Source: an uncultured Rhizobiaceae bacterium (GTDB taxonomy: Bacteria; Pseudomonadota; Alphaproteobacteria; Rhizobiales; Rhizobiaceae). From it: a stretch of DNA of 64,000 bases. The first letter of the stretch is position 1, and each line of letters opens with the position of its first letter. This document shows positions 61,878 to 64,000 of this stretch, in pieces. Position numbers and translations under genes: made by a program. A model generated the notes under the pieces. It was not told the DNA's origin, made no database searches, and saw only the letters and a list, made by a program, of their open reading frames with translations. The stretch lies in contig CATOTF010000002.1 of assembly GCA_951813045.1 (NCBI GenBank), positions 3,162,001-3,226,000 on the forward strand, in the 5' to 3' direction.

Positions 61878-63062
61878 CTAAATAGAATATCTAACTTTGA
61901 TTTTTGACATGATGCTGCTTCCGGCAAAGGCGAAAATCGCCCACAACCAGCCGTGCATACTGCCCGATACAATGCCGCCCAGATAAGCGCCGATATTACA
62001 GCCATAAGCCAAGCGCGCGCCATATCCCATCAGCAGACCGCCAACCACAGCGGTGGCGACATCTTTGAAACTGAGCCGCAAAAGCGGCGCGAATTTACCG
62101 GCAAGCGAAGCCGCCGCCATGGCGCCGAAGATCAGGCCGAAATTCATGATTGATGTTGAATTGGCAAAAACACTGCGATCAAGAGAACGCGCCCGACCGC
62201 CGCTCCAATAGGGCCAGGAAACTACATCCATGCCCGCAAATGTCGCGATCTTCGCGCCCCAAAGGGCGAATGCCGATGTGATTCCCCATGGTCTGCCGAG
62301 GGTCAAAATGGTCGCGACACTCACGAACACCAGCGCCAATATGCCCAATGTGTGGGACCACGGACCACCCAGAAAGGAGCCTGTTTCCCGCCGGTTTTCC
62401 AGCGAGCCGTGGGCTGATAATTCAATACGCTTGCTCAACCAATAGACCGTGCCGGTGATAGCGAATATTACACCAAGCGCCCCGAACGCGCCAAATTCCC
62501 TGATAAACGAAAAACTACCGAACCGGGGCAGCCCCGCCCATGCGGGCAAGTTCCACGTACCAATGAGAGAGCCCACAATAAATGCTGCCAGCGTAATCAA
62601 CATGCGGCTGCTTCCGCCGCCGACGGTGAACAGGGTGCCTGATCCACAGCCGCCGCCCAATTGCATTCCCATGCCGAAGATGAAACTGCCAACCATAGCA
62701 GTCACCCCGAAAGGTAAAACCCAGGCGCCACTTCGAAGGCCCCATTCGGCAAATGGTGCACCCCAGGCAATAATAGGAAAAGTTAGTAAACAGGCACCAG
62801 CCAGAAGCATCATTTGGGCGCGTAACCCCTGTCCACGACGCTCCGTGACAATGCGTCGCCACGCGGCGGTGAACCCAAATGCCGCGTGATAAAGGCCAAA
62901 TCCACCGATTAATCCGATAAAAGTGGCAAATACATACCGGAAACCGCCAAATTGCGAGGCCAATCCAGCAACAATGACAAAGCCGATCAGAGATATCGCC
63001 AATGGCATTTGGGGTGGTAAAGTCAGTTTACCATCATGTGCCCAGGTCGCCGTTCTAGCCAT
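61878..63062 (-). CDS. YeeE/YedE family (TsuA-like) sulfur transporter
   Basis: Inner-membrane protein of 394 aa with about nine to ten helices, composed of two related halves. Conserved Cys-containing loops are LGGGCGSGT and YGCNIGAYLGG, which in TsuA form the path for thiosulfate. The family imports thiosulfate or other sulfur compounds. It is first in the operon with the DUF302 protein and divergent from the TPR gene at 63224. Confidence 0.88.
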   Translation of the reverse strand: MARTATWAHDGKLTLPPQMPLAISLIGFVIVAGLASQFGGFRYVFATFIGLIGGFGLYHAAFGFTAAWRRIVTERRGQGLRAQMMLLAGACLLTFPIIAWGAPFAEWGLRSGAWVLPFGVTAMVGSFIFGMGMQLGGGCGSGTLFTVGGGSSRMLITLAAFIVGSLIGTWNLPAWAGLPRFGSFSFIREFGAFGALGVIFAITGTVYWLSKRIELSAHGSLENRRETGSFLGGPWSHTLGILALVFVSVATILTLGRPWGITSAFALWGAKIATFAGMDVVSWPYWSGGRARSLDRSVFANSTSIMNFGLIFGAMAAASLAGKFAPLLRLSFKDVATAVVGGLLMGYGARLAYGCNIGAYLGGIVSGSMHGWLWAIFAFAGSSIMSKIKVRYSI

Positions 63063-63223
63063 TCTTCATCACCATAAATAACTGGTCCGTGAGATGGTAA
63101 CTTTTGCCATATTTATGACACTTGTGAAGTCAAATGAATCACCCTTGGCATCACACAAATGTCACGAGGGTTTATTTGCTGCTAGCCTTATGAAATGCTG
63201 ACTACTTTTTCAGATTGTCCCGA

Positions 63224-64000
63224 ATGAGAAATAACTTGATGAATACACGCGATGACCTATTCGGCTGTCCAGTTACGCTTAGTGCCGAAGGCGATTTAGA
63301 AGCCTGGAATAACACCCAGTTAGGGTTCCTGGCCCACGCAGCTGTAACCCCCCAACATTTGGGAACCACAATTGAAAGCGACCCCGGTTTCGCTCTGCCA
63401 ATCATCTGTAAGGGTTTGTTTTCGCTACTTCTTGGCCGCCGCGAGCTTGCTATGGTCGCCTTGGAAGCGGAACAGCAGGCCAGTGGGCTGGTTGCCCAAC
63501 GGCCCGTATCCCATCGTGAAATGGAATTTCTCGGTGCCCTGCACGATTGGAATTCCGGTTACCCGAGCAAGGCGGGCGACCGTTTAGATCGCCTTATGGC
63601 CGTCAATCCGAAAGATGCGTTGGCCATGAAGCTGGTCCAGGCCATCCGGTTTACGCTTGGCGATGCGCAGGGCATGCGCTCATCCATCGAAAGCGTTATT
63701 CCGCACCTGAACCAGGATAATCACGCATACGGTTATGCGCTTGGCTGCCACGCCTTCACGCTGGAGGAGACCGGCGAATATGCCTTGGCCGAAAGGATTG
63801 GCCGAGAAGGTGTTTTACACAGTTCGGATGACGCGTGGGGCCTCCACGCTGTCGCCCATGTCTACGATATGACGAATGACACGGATAAAGGCATAGACTG
63901 GTTGCAAAACCGCACCAGCGCCTGGGCCCACTGCAACAACTTCAGCTACCATGTGTGGTGGCATCTGGCACTGATGCACCTCGACCGCGGAGAAATCGAT
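63224..64000 (+). CDS. TPR-type (TTC38-like) protein, 3' truncated by window edge
   Basis: Open frame from ATG 63224 (ATG 63239 also possible) to the end of the window, at least 259 aa. Features of the TTC38-like group are HDWNSGYPSKAGDRLDRLMA, AYGYALGCHAFTLEETGEYA, GLHAVAHVYDMTNDTDKGID and NNFSYHVWWHLALMHLDRGE. These proteins are helical-repeat scaffolds or amine-modifying-like enzymes of unknown role in bacteria. Divergent from the YeeE gene. Confidence 0.8.
   Translation, partial: MRNNLMNTRDDLFGCPVTLSAEGDLEAWNNTQLGFLAHAAVTPQHLGTTIESDPGFALPIICKGLFSLLLGRRELAMVALEAEQQASGLVAQRPVSHREMEFLGALHDWNSGYPSKAGDRLDRLMAVNPKDALAMKLVQAIRFTLGDAQGMRSSIESVIPHLNQDNHAYGYALGCHAFTLEETGEYALAERIGREGVLHSSDDAWGLHAVAHVYDMTNDTDKGIDWLQNRTSAWAHCNNFSYHVWWHLALMHLDRGEID

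Noticed and set aside
1-64000. tRNA, rRNA genes and CRISPR arrays
   Set aside because: No cloverleaf-like sequences with CCA-type ends, rRNA segments or regularly spaced repeats were recognised by eye; a covariance-model search would be decisive.

Overview
The window looks like chromosomal DNA of a moderate-GC, probably marine, alphaproteobacterium of the order Hyphomicrobiales (Rhizobiales). The evidence is a rhizobial-type alpha-glucoside operon (aglR/aglEFGAK), the alphaproteobacterial cell-cycle proteins RcdA (DUF1465) and TrcR (DUF1013), a DUF1192 protein, an Omp10-like lipoprotein, an aa3-type cytochrome oxidase subunit IV, and a CtrA-type box (TTAA-N7-TTAA) ahead of rcdA. No tRNA, rRNA or CRISPR array was recognised.

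Layout. 1-8.6 kb: end of a maleylpyruvate-isomerase-like gene, then the alpha-glucoside uptake and hydrolysis operon aglEFGAK (minus strand) with divergent LacI-type aglR; two CAAAGCGCTTTG operators lie between them. 8.6-15.1 kb: a DUF3592 gene broken by a stop codon, an LprI-like protein, an acyltransferase, a small protein, a class D beta-lactamase, a DoxX-like membrane protein, an ABM monooxygenase, and a pair of M16 peptidase homologues (one active-type, one lacking the zinc motif). 15.2-20.2 kb: a polar-amino-acid-type ABC importer co-transcribed with a PfkB sugar kinase and an aldose 1-epimerase, an unusual pairing. 20.2-26.0 kb: cell-cycle and envelope block (trcR, DUF1192, rcdA, a DUF882/M15 protein, an orphan NtrC-type regulator). 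26.2-41 kb: housekeeping genes (pepF, Omp10-like lipoprotein, cox subunit IV, TPR lipoprotein, rpsU, purEK, two DUF465 proteins, a ThiE-like protein, a Sel1 protein, an inositol monophosphatase, an ExbB/MotA-like plus OmpA/MotB-like pair, an SDR, an ABC exporter, rpmE).

41-59.2 kb holds the most interesting system: about 16 genes in two minus-strand operons plus two plus-strand genes. They include a CUT1-type sugar ABC importer, a LacI regulator, a histidinol-dehydrogenase-family enzyme, a GMC oxidoreductase, an SDR, a bicupin, a RidA protein, a MetE-C-like zinc methyltransferase homologue, an alpha/beta hydrolase, a ThDP enzyme and four SnoaL/NTF2-like proteins (three double-domain, one single). 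Two almost identical perfect palindromes (core TTGCATACGTATGCAA) sit in its two control regions and are the likely operators of the local LacI protein. I infer a coordinated catabolic pathway for an imported sugar-like or polyol-like compound; the substrate cannot be read from the sequence.

59.2-61.3 kb is a small foreign-looking island: AT-rich frameshifted coding remnants and a complete IS630-family element whose transposase is split at a run of seven A. The island is bracketed by a 25-bp direct repeat that duplicates the 3' end of the ThDP gene. 61.3-64 kb: a YeeE/YedE (TsuA-like) transporter with a DUF302 protein, then a TPR (TTC38-like) gene running off the window.

A recurring regulatory design is visible: each of the three ABC importers has a strong hairpin between its binding-protein gene and the first permease gene, which would favour high expression of the binding protein.
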